DNA from: Victivallaceae bacterium
Lineage (GTDB): Bacteria; Verrucomicrobiota; Lentisphaeria; Victivallales; Victivallaceae
Assembly: GCA_028698975.1 (NCBI GenBank)
Contig: JAQVVK010000004.1
Span: forward strand, 10,950-26,373
DNA: 15,424 nt
Reading direction: 5' to 3'
The notes beneath the pieces were generated by a model, which worked only from the letters and a program-made list of their open reading frames with translations, was not told the origin of the DNA and searched no databases. Shown here piece after piece: positions 1 through 7,513 of this stretch; position 1 is the first letter of the stretch, and every line of letters starts with the position of its first letter. A program made the position numbers and the translations under genes.

Positions 1-1
1 G

Positions 2-481
2 GCCGCGGCGAAGTTCATCGGCGATCTCGCGCCCGGTCTGCTCGGCGTGTGGGCTCCGTTTGCGGCGACGCTCGCCGTCGCGCTGACCGTCGCCATCGTG
101 TTGCGGCAGTCGCTCAAATATATGAAGTCGTCGGAGTGCAAACTCGCATTGCCGCCGATCGCGGGCAAACTCGGCTCGTTTGCCTGCGCTTTCATCGCCG
201 GATTCACGCTGGCCGCCTTTGTCGTGTTTCTGGTCATGCTTACTCCGCTGCGCGACCGCGTGCCAACTCCGGACGAGGCTTTCGACAAAAGCTGTATCCG
301 GCTGCTGGCGGTATCCGCCCGGGTGAACGCTCTTTCCATGCAGGAATTTTATTCGCCGGATTACCGCGATCAGCTTGACGGTATGCGGCGCGAATCCGCT
401 CCGCCGCCGCCCAAAGAGCTGAAAAGCAAGTCGGCGGCAACCGCCGCCTCCGATTCCAAAACGGTCGAGGTGCAAAAATGA
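2..481 (+). CDS. Membrane protein, C-terminal part, possibly CvpA family
   Basis: The reading frame is open to the left edge, so the 5' end lies outside the window; 159 codons are visible before the TGA at 479-481. Two hydrophobic segments are seen, roughly GVWAPFAATLAVALTVAIVL and LGSFACAFIAGFTLAAFVVF. They are separated by a short basic loop and followed by a polar, Ala/Lys/Ser-rich tail of about 75 residues. The pattern of a membrane helix, a loop, then a Gly-spaced helix starting near 'KLGSFACAFIAG' resembles the second half of CvpA-type proteins (colicin V production family), which are small four-helix inner-membrane proteins of poorly defined role. That assignment rests on pattern only; an unrelated small membrane protein is possible. 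The stop codon overlaps the start of the next gene (ATGA), which suggests translational coupling and one operon. Confidence 0.5.
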   Translation, partial: AAAKFIGDLAPGLLGVWAPFAATLAVALTVAIVLRQSLKYMKSSECKLALPPIAGKLGSFACAFIAGFTLAAFVVFLVMLTPLRDRVPTPDEAFDKSCIRLLAVSARVNALSMQEFYSPDYRDQLDGMRRESAPPPPKELKSKSAATAASDSKTVEVQK

Positions 482-1764
482 GCAGCCGGTCTCTTCCGGC
501 ACTTTGGGTGCCGACGCTTTATTTCGCCGAGGGTATGCCGTATATTCTCATCACGGTGGTTTCGGTTAACATTTTGGCCTCGCTCGGCGTGGGCAACGCC
601 GACAACGCGCTGTGGACAAGCTTTCTCGTGTGGCCGTGGATCGTCAAACCGCTGTGGGCCCCCATCGTAGATTTGCGCGGCAGCAAGAAAAACTGGATCG
701 TCCGCTCCGAACTGGCCATCGCCGTCTGCGTATTGGCCGGCGGGCTGTGCATATGGCAACTGGGAGCGGCAGGTTCGGCGGTGATGCTGGCCTGTTTTGC
801 GGCGGCGGCGTTTTTCTCGGCCACCCACGATATTGCCGCCGACGGATTGTATCTGATCGCCTTGACACCCGACCGGCAGTCGTTTTATTCCGGAATCCGC
901 AACACGTTTTACCGGGTGGCGATGATTTCGGCGCAGGGCGGCGTGGTGATGCTGGCCGGAGTGATCGCCGCCGGCTTCGTCGAGCCTGGATCGGGTCTGG
1001 CCGTCGGCTGGGGCGCGGCTCTCTGCGCGGCGGCGGCCGTCTATTTCCTGCTTGCCGTGTTTCATTACTTTACGCTGCCCGGAGATAAACCCAACCCGGC
1101 GGCCGGTTCGATGTGGCTGGATTTTTTGACGAGCTTCGGAAGTTTCTTCCGCAAACCCGGCGTCTGGCGCATGCTCGGATTTCTTCTGCTCTATCGCTTT
1201 GCCGAAAGCCAGCTCAGCAAGATCGCCGTGCCGTTTATCCTCGACCACCGCGAAGCGGGCGGGCTGGGTTTGTCGCTTGCCCGGCAGGGATTCATCTACG
1301 GCACCATCGGAGTCGTCGCGCTTTTGACCGGCGGAGTGCTCGGCGGCGTGATCGTAATGCGCTGCGGACTGCGCCGCATGTTTTGGCCGTTCGCTTTGGC
1401 CATCAATCTGCCCGATCTGGTCTATGTCTATCTCGCGTGGGCGATGCCGGAGTCGTCGCTGGTGGTGACGCTCTGCGTCGCGATCGAGCAATTTGGCTAC
1501 GGGCTGGGGTTCAGCTCCTACATGCTGGCCATGCTCTGGTTTGCCTCCGACAGCGGTCGCAACCGCACCGGCCATTATGCTCTGATGACCGGGTTTATGG
1601 CGTTGGGGCTGGCTCTGCCCGGTGCCATCGCCGGGTGGATTCAGCAGCAGCTCGGCTATACCGGGTTCTTTATTTGGGTCGTGGCGGGCAGCTTGATCGG
1701 TTTCGGCTCGGTGGCGTTGATCCGCACGCTGGTGCCGCAAGATTTCGGCCGCAAGTCCGCATAG
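478..1764 (+). CDS. AmpG/PAT-type MFS permease
   Basis: A 428-residue polytopic membrane protein with about 12 hydrophobic segments, the usual major facilitator size. The early stretch LPALWVPTLYFAEGMPYIL, the loop 2-3 motif PLWAPIVDLRGSKK (about residues 58-71) and SATHDIAADGLYL (about 114-126) are typical of the AmpG / acetyl-CoA transporter (PAT) branch. Its members import anhydro-muropeptides for cell-wall recycling, or move related solutes, across the inner membrane. The substrate cannot be read from the sequence: many AmpG-like proteins outside Proteobacteria are annotated simply as MFS transporters. The ATG overlaps the stop of the upstream gene by four bases. The biotin ligase gene starts 13 bases after the TAG, so it probably belongs to the same transcript. 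Confidence 0.8.
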   Translation: MSSRSLPALWVPTLYFAEGMPYILITVVSVNILASLGVGNADNALWTSFLVWPWIVKPLWAPIVDLRGSKKNWIVRSELAIAVCVLAGGLCIWQLGAAGSAVMLACFAAAAFFSATHDIAADGLYLIALTPDRQSFYSGIRNTFYRVAMISAQGGVVMLAGVIAAGFVEPGSGLAVGWGAALCAAAAVYFLLAVFHYFTLPGDKPNPAAGSMWLDFLTSFGSFFRKPGVWRMLGFLLLYRFAESQLSKIAVPFILDHREAGGLGLSLARQGFIYGTIGVVALLTGGVLGGVIVMRCGLRRMFWPFALAINLPDLVYVYLAWAMPESSLVVTLCVAIEQFGYGLGFSSYMLAMLWFASDSGRNRTGHYALMTGFMALGLALPGAIAGWIQQQLGYTGFFIWVVAGSLIGFGSVALIRTLVPQDFGRKSA

Positions 1765-1777
1765 ATCGAGGTCGGCG

Positions 1778-2554
1778 GTGAATCCGGTAATTATCAAACT
1801 TGATGCGGTGGATTCCACCAACACTTATGCCCGCGACCACTTTGCCGAACTCCCGGATGGAGCGGTGGTCGCCAGCTTCGAGCAGACCGCCGGTCGCGGA
1901 CGGCGGGGAAGAACATGGGTTTCGCCTCCCGGCTGTTGCATCGCCGTCACCATGGTCATGAAGAATCTCGCCAACGGATTTCACGCCGGTTGCGTGGCCG
2001 GACTTGGTGTGCGCGACTGCGTCAACGCCGCCTTGGGTTCAAACCGCGCTTTCCTCAAGTGGCCCAACGATGTGTATATAAAAGACCGCAAGATATGCGG
2101 CATACTTTGCGAAAGCGCGGTGATCTCGCAGGGTCGCGCCACCGGGGTGGTCGCCGGCATGGGGCTAAATGTCAACCTCTCCATGGATGAGCTTGCCCGG
2201 ATCGATCTGCCGGCGACTTCGCTGCAGGCGGCGGCCGGACATGTTTTTAATCTCGATTTTTTGTTGAAAGAACTGGCTAAATCGCTGAAAAGGTATTATA
2301 TTATATGTTTGAATAATGCCGCAGAATTGACAGACCGCTGGCGGGCTGCCAATCTGCTGGTGGGCGAATCCATCGGGGTGGTGGCCGCGGACGGAGCCGG
2401 ATTGACCGGCGTGTTCGAGGGTATCGCCTCCGACGGGGCCATGTTGTTGCGAACCGCGACCGGGATGGTGACGGTAAATTGCGGCGACGTACGGGTCGAT
2501 CGCTCCTCGGTGGACTGGGGCAGGGTGAACAAAAAACTCGGATTGTCCGATTAA
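1778..2554 (+). CDS. birA: Biotin-[biotin carboxyl carrier] ligase, catalytic domain only
   Basis: Activates biotin with ATP to biotinyl-AMP and transfers it to a lysine of a carrier domain in the cytoplasm. The 258-residue protein starts directly with the catalytic core: VDSTNTYA (about 11-18), the biotinyl-AMP loop GRGRRGRTW (39-47), KWPND (94-98), a KICGIL segment with K105 in the place of the E. coli catalytic lysine, GMGLNVN (127-133), and a C-terminal SH3-like cap. The N-terminal winged helix of E. coli BirA is absent, so this is a group I ligase that should not repress biotin genes. It begins with GTG at 1778; GAGGT at 1768-1772 is well placed as ribosome binding site. It lies 20 bases upstream of oadG and shares a transcription direction with oadA, whose product has a biotin-acceptor domain and is the obvious substrate. 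Confidence 0.93.
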   Translation: MNPVIIKLDAVDSTNTYARDHFAELPDGAVVASFEQTAGRGRRGRTWVSPPGCCIAVTMVMKNLANGFHAGCVAGLGVRDCVNAALGSNRAFLKWPNDVYIKDRKICGILCESAVISQGRATGVVAGMGLNVNLSMDELARIDLPATSLQAAAGHVFNLDFLLKELAKSLKRYYIICLNNAAELTDRWRAANLLVGESIGVVAADGAGLTGVFEGIASDGAMLLRTATGMVTVNCGDVRVDRSSVDWGRVNKKLGLSD

Positions 2555-2574
2555 ACAAAAAACAGAGGTGGTTT

Positions 2575-2811
2575 ATGAGCAATGAAGAGCTTATCATCAG
2601 CGGTCTCAAGCTGATGGTGCTCGGCATGGGGTGGGTGTACTGCTTCCTCGCCGTGATGATCGTGCTGATGTGCATTCAGGAAAAGGTGTTGGCTCCGTTT
2701 AAGAACGCCCTGATGCCGGCCGCCCCCGCACCAAAGAAACCTGCCGCTTCGTCCGACGACGTCAAGCTGGCGGCCATCGCCGCCACCGCCGTCGAAATGG
2801 CGCGTCGGTAA
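2575..2811 (+). CDS. oadG: Decarboxylase sodium pump gamma subunit (OadG-like)
   Basis: A 78-residue protein with one membrane helix at about residues 10-32 (LKLMVLGMGWVYCFLAVMIV). A Pro/Ala/Lys-rich linker follows, then a C-terminal helix DDVKLAAIAATAVEMARR of the kind that ends many OadG-type subunits. Size and layout match the gamma subunit, which anchors the alpha subunit to the membrane beta subunit. ATG 2575 is chosen over upstream in-frame starts because AGAGGTGG at 2564-2571 precedes it and the frame before it overlaps birA. The gene sits directly ahead of oadA, the classical gamma-alpha-beta order. Gamma subunits are poorly conserved, so the call depends partly on context. Confidence 0.8.
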   Translation: MSNEELIISGLKLMVLGMGWVYCFLAVMIVLMCIQEKVLAPFKNALMPAAPAPKKPAASSDDVKLAAIAATAVEMARR

Positions 2812-2854
2812 TGATTGAAATCAACAAACTTCATTTTGGAGCTTTTAAGAGAAT

Positions 2855-4678
2855 ATGAAAAAAATCAAATTCATGGATTGTTCGTTCCGCGACGGGTTTC
2901 AGTCCTGCCTCGGCGCCCGCGTCAAAACCGATGATTTCCTGCCCGCGCTCGACGCGGCGGTCAAGGCCGGAATCAACTACATCGAAATCGGCGGCGGCGC
3001 CCGCTTTCAGAGCCTTTATTTCTATTGCCAGGAAGACGCGTTTGACATGATGGATCGCTGCCGCGAACTGGTCGGCCCCAACGTCAATTTGCAGACGCTC
3101 TCGCGCGGCGTCAACGTGGTCGGTCTCTCCTCGCAGTCAACCGACATCATCAATCTGCATGCCAAGCTCTTCAAGAAGCACGGCATAACCACCATCCGCA
3201 ACTTCGACGCGCTCAACGATGTGCGCAATCTGGCGGTTTCCGGCCGGGCGATTCATGACAACGGCCTGAAGCACCAGGTCACCATCACCATGATGGGGCT
3301 GGCTCCCGGGCTTAACGAAACCTACGCGCACACGCCGAAGTTCTACATCGACCGTCTGCGCGAGATCCTTGAAGACGGCGTGCCGTTTGACAGTCTCGCT
3401 TTCAAGGACGCTTCCGGCACCTCCACCCCGGCCACGGTTTTCGAAACTGTGAAGCTGGCCCGCGAGCTGATCGGCAACGACCGCGAGATCCAGTTCCACA
3501 CTCACGACACCGCCGGCATGGCGGTCTCCTGCAACATGGCGGCCATTCAGGCCGGAGCCGACGTAGTCGATCTGGCGATGAGCCCGCTTTCGGGCGGCAC
3601 CTGCGAAGCCGATATTCTGGTGATGTACCAGCGTCTGCGCGGCACGGAATACACGCTCGACATCGATCCGGAAAAGATTCTGGCCGCGGAAAAGGTCTTT
3701 GAACAGTGCATGGACAAGTATTTCATGCCGCCGGAATCCATGCAGGTCTCTCCGAAGATCATCTTCTCGCCGATGCCCGGCGGCGCGCTCACGGCCAACA
3801 CCCAGATGATGCGCGACAACAACTGCCTCGACAAGTTCGACAAGTGCATCGAGGAAATGCGCGAAGTGGTCGCCAAGGGTGGTTTCGGCACGTCGGTGAC
3901 CCCGGTCTCGCAGTTTTACTTCCAGCAGGCTTTTTCCAACGCCATGCGCGGCCGCTGGAGCGTGATCGACAAGAACGGCTACGGCAAGATGGTGCTGGGT
4001 TACTTTGGCAAGACCCCGGTGCCGCCCGATCCGGAAATCGTCAAATTGGCCGAGCAGCAGCTTGGTCTTGAGCCGACCACCAAGTCGGTGGTCGAGCTTA
4101 ACGACGCCAATCCGAAGCTCGGTGTCAAATACAACACCGGTCTGCTGGAAGCCGCCGGACTGCCGGTGAACGACGAAAATATCTTCATCGTCTCCACTTG
4201 CGGCGACAAGGGCCTCAAGTACCTTAAGGGTGATCGCCCGATGGGTATTCGCTATAAAGAAGCCGCCAAACCCGCCGCCGCCGCCAAGAGTGCCGCGTCT
4301 TATACCGCCACCATCGACGGCAAGACGGTCACGGTGCAGCTGGCTGCCGATGGCGCGAGCTATACCGCTACGGTGAACGGCAAAAACTTTGCGGTCAAGG
4401 TGGCCGAGGGTGCTGCTCCTGCGGCGGCGTCTGCGGCTCCGGCTGCCGGAAGCGGCGCGGCCAAGCCGTTGGCTTCTCCGCTGCCGGGTACGGTGGTGAA
4501 GATTGTCGCCGCCGTCGGAGCCGAAGTGGCCGAAGGCGAAACCGTTTTGGTCATCGAAGCGATGAAGATGGAAACCGAGATCAAGGCCCCCAAGGCCGGT
4601 ATTGTGCGTGAAATCAATGTGACGGCCAGTCAGGTCGTCGCCGCCGGCGATGTGCTGGCCATGATCGAGGAGAAGTGA
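2855..4678 (+). CDS. oadA: Oxaloacetate decarboxylase-type alpha subunit: carboxyltransferase plus biotinyl domain
   Basis: A 607-residue cytoplasmic subunit that would transfer CO2 from a 3-oxo acid (most likely oxaloacetate) to biotin, which the beta subunit then decarboxylates. Residues 1-290 form the TIM-barrel carboxyltransferase: D13 of FRDGFQS, K184 of FKDASG (expected carboxylated lysine) and H215/H217 of HTHDTAG (metal ligands). A PYC/OADA conserved region follows to about 465, including MPGGALTAN near 307-315. Residues 482-515 hold a duplicated SYTAT..GK motif. After an Ala/Pro linker, 537-607 is the biotinyl domain with the EAMKM motif; K571 is the biotin site. The active-site stretches differ from the usual LRDAHQS and KDMAG of OadA, so the exact substrate is less certain than the family. 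Start ATG is preceded by TAAGAGA. The stop is three bases before oadB. Confidence 0.9.
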   Translation: MKKIKFMDCSFRDGFQSCLGARVKTDDFLPALDAAVKAGINYIEIGGGARFQSLYFYCQEDAFDMMDRCRELVGPNVNLQTLSRGVNVVGLSSQSTDIINLHAKLFKKHGITTIRNFDALNDVRNLAVSGRAIHDNGLKHQVTITMMGLAPGLNETYAHTPKFYIDRLREILEDGVPFDSLAFKDASGTSTPATVFETVKLARELIGNDREIQFHTHDTAGMAVSCNMAAIQAGADVVDLAMSPLSGGTCEADILVMYQRLRGTEYTLDIDPEKILAAEKVFEQCMDKYFMPPESMQVSPKIIFSPMPGGALTANTQMMRDNNCLDKFDKCIEEMREVVAKGGFGTSVTPVSQFYFQQAFSNAMRGRWSVIDKNGYGKMVLGYFGKTPVPPDPEIVKLAEQQLGLEPTTKSVVELNDANPKLGVKYNTGLLEAAGLPVNDENIFIVSTCGDKGLKYLKGDRPMGIRYKEAAKPAAAAKSAASYTATIDGKTVTVQLAADGASYTATVNGKNFAVKVAEGAAPAAASAAPAAGSGAAKPLASPLPGTVVKIVAAVGAEVAEGETVLVIEAMKMETEIKAPKAGIVREINVTASQVVAAGDVLAMIEEK

Positions 4679-4681
4679 CAA

Positions 4682-6352
4682 ATGCGTTTCCTCAAGTCTT
4701 TTTTGGCAACGGCGGTCATGCTTTCGGTCGCGGCGGTTTTCGCCGCGCCGGAGCCACTGGTCGAGCCGGTTGCCGATATGCCTGCGACAGCGGCGATTTC
4801 AGCCGCGGCCCTGCCCGACGGCGCGACCCGGCTCGACTCGGCAAGCGACGACGTTTACGGTTGGTACAAGGGTAAGGACGGGCGTCTTTACCTGCGTTAC
4901 GAGTGGAAGAAGCCGGCGGCGGTCTACTCGGTTTACATGGCTCCGAAGCAGAAGTTCATTCCCGGCAGCGAAGTAATGACGCTTGCGCCGGAGGGGCGGA
5001 GCAAGAGCAAACTTCAGTTGATGCAGTCGTTGAAGGTCGAGTCGCTCAATCCCGGAGTTTCTCCGGCGGGGACGATTCTTCCCGGCATGCTGATCGGCTG
5101 TTGCCTGCCGCGTGAGATGTTGCACGGCTCGGTTGACAACGCCAATCCTGATGTGAAGCCGCTGCCCGGTAGGGGAGATGCTTTCAAGGGGTTGTGGCAG
5201 AGCACGGGCATAAGCGATCTCATCACGCAGGCTACCCGCGGCGATTTCGGCAGCACTTGGAATCTCAGCTTGGGGCGGGTCATCATGATGTTGATCGCGC
5301 TGCTGCTGATCTATCTGGCCATCGTCAAACAGTTTGAACCTTTGCTGCTGCTGCCGATCGGATTCGGCGCGATTTTGGCCAACATGCCGCTGGCCGGTAT
5401 TGCGGGGCCGCAGGGGATTCAGGGCATGATCTACAACTTCGGTATCGAAACGGGGGTATTCCCGCTGCTCATCTTTATGGGTGTCGGTGCGATGACCGAC
5501 TTCGGGCCGTTGCTGGCCAATCCGCGCACCGCGTTTCTGGGCGGAGCGGCGCAGTTTGGTATATTCTCCGCGCTGTTGGGCGCGCTCTGCCTCACGATGT
5601 GGATACCCGGTATTGACTTCGACCTCAAGGACGCGGCCAGTATCGGTATCATCGGCGGAGCCGACGGCCCGACTTCGATTTTCCTCACCAGCAAGCTGTC
5701 GCCTAAACTTCTGGGCGCGGTGGCGGTGGCGGCTTACAGTTACATGGCTTTGGTGCCGATCATTCAGCCCCCGATCATGAAGCTGCTGACCACCGAAGCC
5801 GAGCGCAAGATACGCATGAGCCAGTTGCGCACGGTGAGCAAGGTCGAAAAGATCTGCTTCCCGATTTTGGTTACACTCATCTGCGCGTTTCTGCTGCCAG
5901 ACGCCGGCCCGTTGATCGGTATGCTGATGTTTGGCAACCTGATGCGTGAGTGCGGTGTGGTCGAGCGTCTCAACCAGACGGCGCAGAATGCGCTTATCAA
6001 CATTGTTACGATCTTCCTCGGTCTGGCGGTAGGTTCAAAGCTTTCGGCGGATCAATTTCTGTCGCTCCAGACGCTGGGTATCCTGGTATTGGGCGCGATC
6101 GCGTTCAGTATTGGTACGGCGACCGGTGTGATCTCCGCCAAGATAATGAACGTCTTCCAGAAGAACAAGATCAATCCGTTGATCGGAGCGGCCGGTGTTT
6201 CGGCGGTGCCGATGGCGGCGCGCGTGGCAAACAAGGTCGGCTTGGAGGCGGATCCGCAGAACTTCCTGCTGATGCACGCGATGGGTCCGAACGTTGCCGG
6301 TGTCATCGGTTCGGCGGTGGCGGCTGGTGTATTGCTCAAAATGCTTTATTGA
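4682..6352 (+). CDS. oadB: Na+-translocating decarboxylase beta subunit (OadB) with an extra N-terminal domain
   Basis: A 556-residue integral membrane protein that decarboxylates carboxybiotin and exports Na+. The OadB core starts near residue 170 and keeps the hallmark residues: KQFEPLLLLPIGFG (216-229), GGADGPT with D328 (equivalent to Klebsiella D203), and NPLIGAAGVSAVPMAARV with N498 and S507 (equivalent to N373 and S382). Typical beta subunits have about 375-430 residues. Here about 170 residues are added in front: a hydrophobic, signal-peptide-like stretch (about 5-22) and a soluble segment with YGWYKGKDGRLYLRYEW (59-75) of unknown role. ATG 4682 follows AGGAG at 4668-4672 inside the end of oadA, three bases after its stop, so the two genes are cotranscribed. 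A terminator follows the stop codon. Confidence 0.93.
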   Translation: MRFLKSFLATAVMLSVAAVFAAPEPLVEPVADMPATAAISAAALPDGATRLDSASDDVYGWYKGKDGRLYLRYEWKKPAAVYSVYMAPKQKFIPGSEVMTLAPEGRSKSKLQLMQSLKVESLNPGVSPAGTILPGMLIGCCLPREMLHGSVDNANPDVKPLPGRGDAFKGLWQSTGISDLITQATRGDFGSTWNLSLGRVIMMLIALLLIYLAIVKQFEPLLLLPIGFGAILANMPLAGIAGPQGIQGMIYNFGIETGVFPLLIFMGVGAMTDFGPLLANPRTAFLGGAAQFGIFSALLGALCLTMWIPGIDFDLKDAASIGIIGGADGPTSIFLTSKLSPKLLGAVAVAAYSYMALVPIIQPPIMKLLTTEAERKIRMSQLRTVSKVEKICFPILVTLICAFLLPDAGPLIGMLMFGNLMRECGVVERLNQTAQNALINIVTIFLGLAVGSKLSADQFLSLQTLGILVLGAIAFSIGTATGVISAKIMNVFQKNKINPLIGAAGVSAVPMAARVANKVGLEADPQNFLLMHAMGPNVAGVIGSAVAAGVLLKMLY

Positions 6353-6366
6353 GCATGATTGCATAA

Positions 6367-6415
6367 AAACGGGAAGAACGGCGAAAAAATTCGTCATTCT
6401 TCCCGTTTCTTTTTT
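6367..6415 (+). terminator. Intrinsic terminator of the oad operon
   Basis: A perfect 12-base stem, AAACGGGAAGAA at 6367-6378 with TTCTTCCCGTTT at 6397-6408, is followed by a T-rich run at 6406-6415 (TTTCTTTTTT). A small inner stem CGAA/TTCG (6382-6385 with 6390-6393) extends the hairpin. It begins 14 bases after the oadB stop, as expected for a rho-independent terminator. It lies inside the longer open frame ahead of kamA, which argues that kamA starts downstream of it. Confidence 0.9.
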
Positions 6416-6433
6416 CAGACAAACGGTGAAGTG

Positions 6434-7477
6434 ATGGAGAAATGGCGACAATCGCTGAAAACAGCGGTAACAGACATCGGCGCGGCGGTCAGGAAATTTG
6501 AACTGCCTGAAGATGACGTTAAGAAAGCGGCGGAAATGTTTCGCTTTCAGGTTTCGCCGCATTATTGGTCGCTGATCCGGGAAAAGGGCGACCCGTTGTA
6601 TTTGCAGTGTATGCCGGACGGTCGTGAACTTGAAGACGACGGCGATCTGCTTGACGATCCCTTGGGTGAGGAGCCTGACACACCGGTGCCAAACGTGGTG
6701 CATCGTTACCCGGATCATTGTCTTTTTACGGTTTCCGATTGTTGTGCGACATACTGCCGTTTCTGTACAAGGAAGCGGAAGTTCGGACAATGCGGCCACA
6801 TCGACCCGGCCAATCTTGAACCCGGATTTGATTATATTGCGCGAACCGGATCGATTCAGGATGTGCTGGTTTCGGGGGGTGACCCGTTGCTGCTTGATGA
6901 TGAGAATTTGGAGTATATTTTGGCTCGTCTGCATGCGATCAAGCATGTGCGTTTTGTGCGAATCGGCACACGCACGCCATGTATGCTGCCGGAGCGGATA
7001 ACGGTAAAGTTGACTCGAATGCTCAAGAAATACCATCCGCTGTATATTAACGTGCACTTCAACCACCCGAGGGAACTTGCGCCGGCGGCGGTGGCGGCGT
7101 TGGGTCGCTTGGCGGACGCGGGTATTCCGCTGGGCAGTCAGACGGTATTGCTGAGGGGAGTAAACGATGATCCGGCGGTAATGCGCGAACTAATGTGTTC
7201 ATTGTTGGCGGCGCGGGTGCGGCCGTATTATATTTTTCAGTGTGACTTGGCTCGCGGCAACAGTCACTTCAGAACGCCGTTGGCGGCAGGGGTAAAAATT
7301 ATTGAGGCGATGCGAGGCCGAACGAGCGGCATGGCGATACCACATTTTGCGGTAGATTTGCCGGGGGGCGGGGGGAAAATAACGCTGGTGCCGCAGTATG
7401 AATGCGGATGTGGCGGCGAGTATCGCAAGTTTCGAAATTTCCGTGGACAGATCTACGATTATCACGATGTAAAGTAA
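6434..7477 (+). CDS. kamA: Radical SAM L-lysine 2,3-aminomutase
   Basis: Interconverts L-lysine and L-beta-lysine using S-adenosylmethionine, a [4Fe-4S] cluster and pyridoxal phosphate. In the 347-residue protein the cluster motif CATYCRFC gives C104, C108 and C111. VSGGDPL (about 146-152) is the SAM/PLP-region signature. D271 (FQCDL) and D308 (AVDLPGGGGK) match the two aspartates that bind the lysine side chain in the clostridial enzyme, and K315 matches its PLP lysine. This favours lysine over glutamate aminomutase, and the EpmB family lacks this pattern. The protein ends soon after RNFRGQIYDYHDVK, lacking the cysteine-containing C-terminal segment of clostridial KamA; a CGC pair occurs instead at about 324-326. 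The frame is open from 6359, but that stretch is terminator sequence, so ATG 6434 (or GTG 6431) is preferred; GGTGA at 6425-6429 is a weak ribosome binding site. No beta-lysine acetyltransferase or other lysine-fermentation gene is nearby. Confidence 0.88.
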   Translation: MEKWRQSLKTAVTDIGAAVRKFELPEDDVKKAAEMFRFQVSPHYWSLIREKGDPLYLQCMPDGRELEDDGDLLDDPLGEEPDTPVPNVVHRYPDHCLFTVSDCCATYCRFCTRKRKFGQCGHIDPANLEPGFDYIARTGSIQDVLVSGGDPLLLDDENLEYILARLHAIKHVRFVRIGTRTPCMLPERITVKLTRMLKKYHPLYINVHFNHPRELAPAAVAALGRLADAGIPLGSQTVLLRGVNDDPAVMRELMCSLLAARVRPYYIFQCDLARGNSHFRTPLAAGVKIIEAMRGRTSGMAIPHFAVDLPGGGGKITLVPQYECGCGGEYRKFRNFRGQIYDYHDVK

Positions 7478-7492
7478 GATTTCCGATAGTTG

Positions 7493-7511
7493 CGGGCGAA
7501 GCCAATGCCCG
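7493..7511. other. Small hairpin ahead of the tandem repeat
   Basis: CGGGC at 7493-7497 pairs with GCCCG at 7507-7511 across a nine-base loop. The loop contains AAGCCAATG, which resembles the AAGCCC-GCCAATG core of the following 36-base repeats, so this may be a decayed further copy. No T run follows, so it is not a convincing terminator for kamA. Confidence 0.4.
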
Positions 7512-7513
7512 TT

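Noticed and set aside
370..1824. Long minus-strand open frame of 484 codons
   Set aside because: It is antisense to the clear MFS permease and BirA start. Its product is Arg/His/Gln-rich with no domain, as expected of a shadow frame in GC-rich coding DNA.
3137..4681. Minus-strand open frame of 514 codons
   Set aside because: It lies opposite oadA, whose motifs are unmistakable. The His/Asp/Gly-rich translation is the mirror of oadA codon bias.
6359..6433. Extended start of kamA at 6359
   Set aside because: The extra 25 residues would be encoded by the terminator hairpin and its T run (the FFFQ stretch) and have no counterpart in the family.
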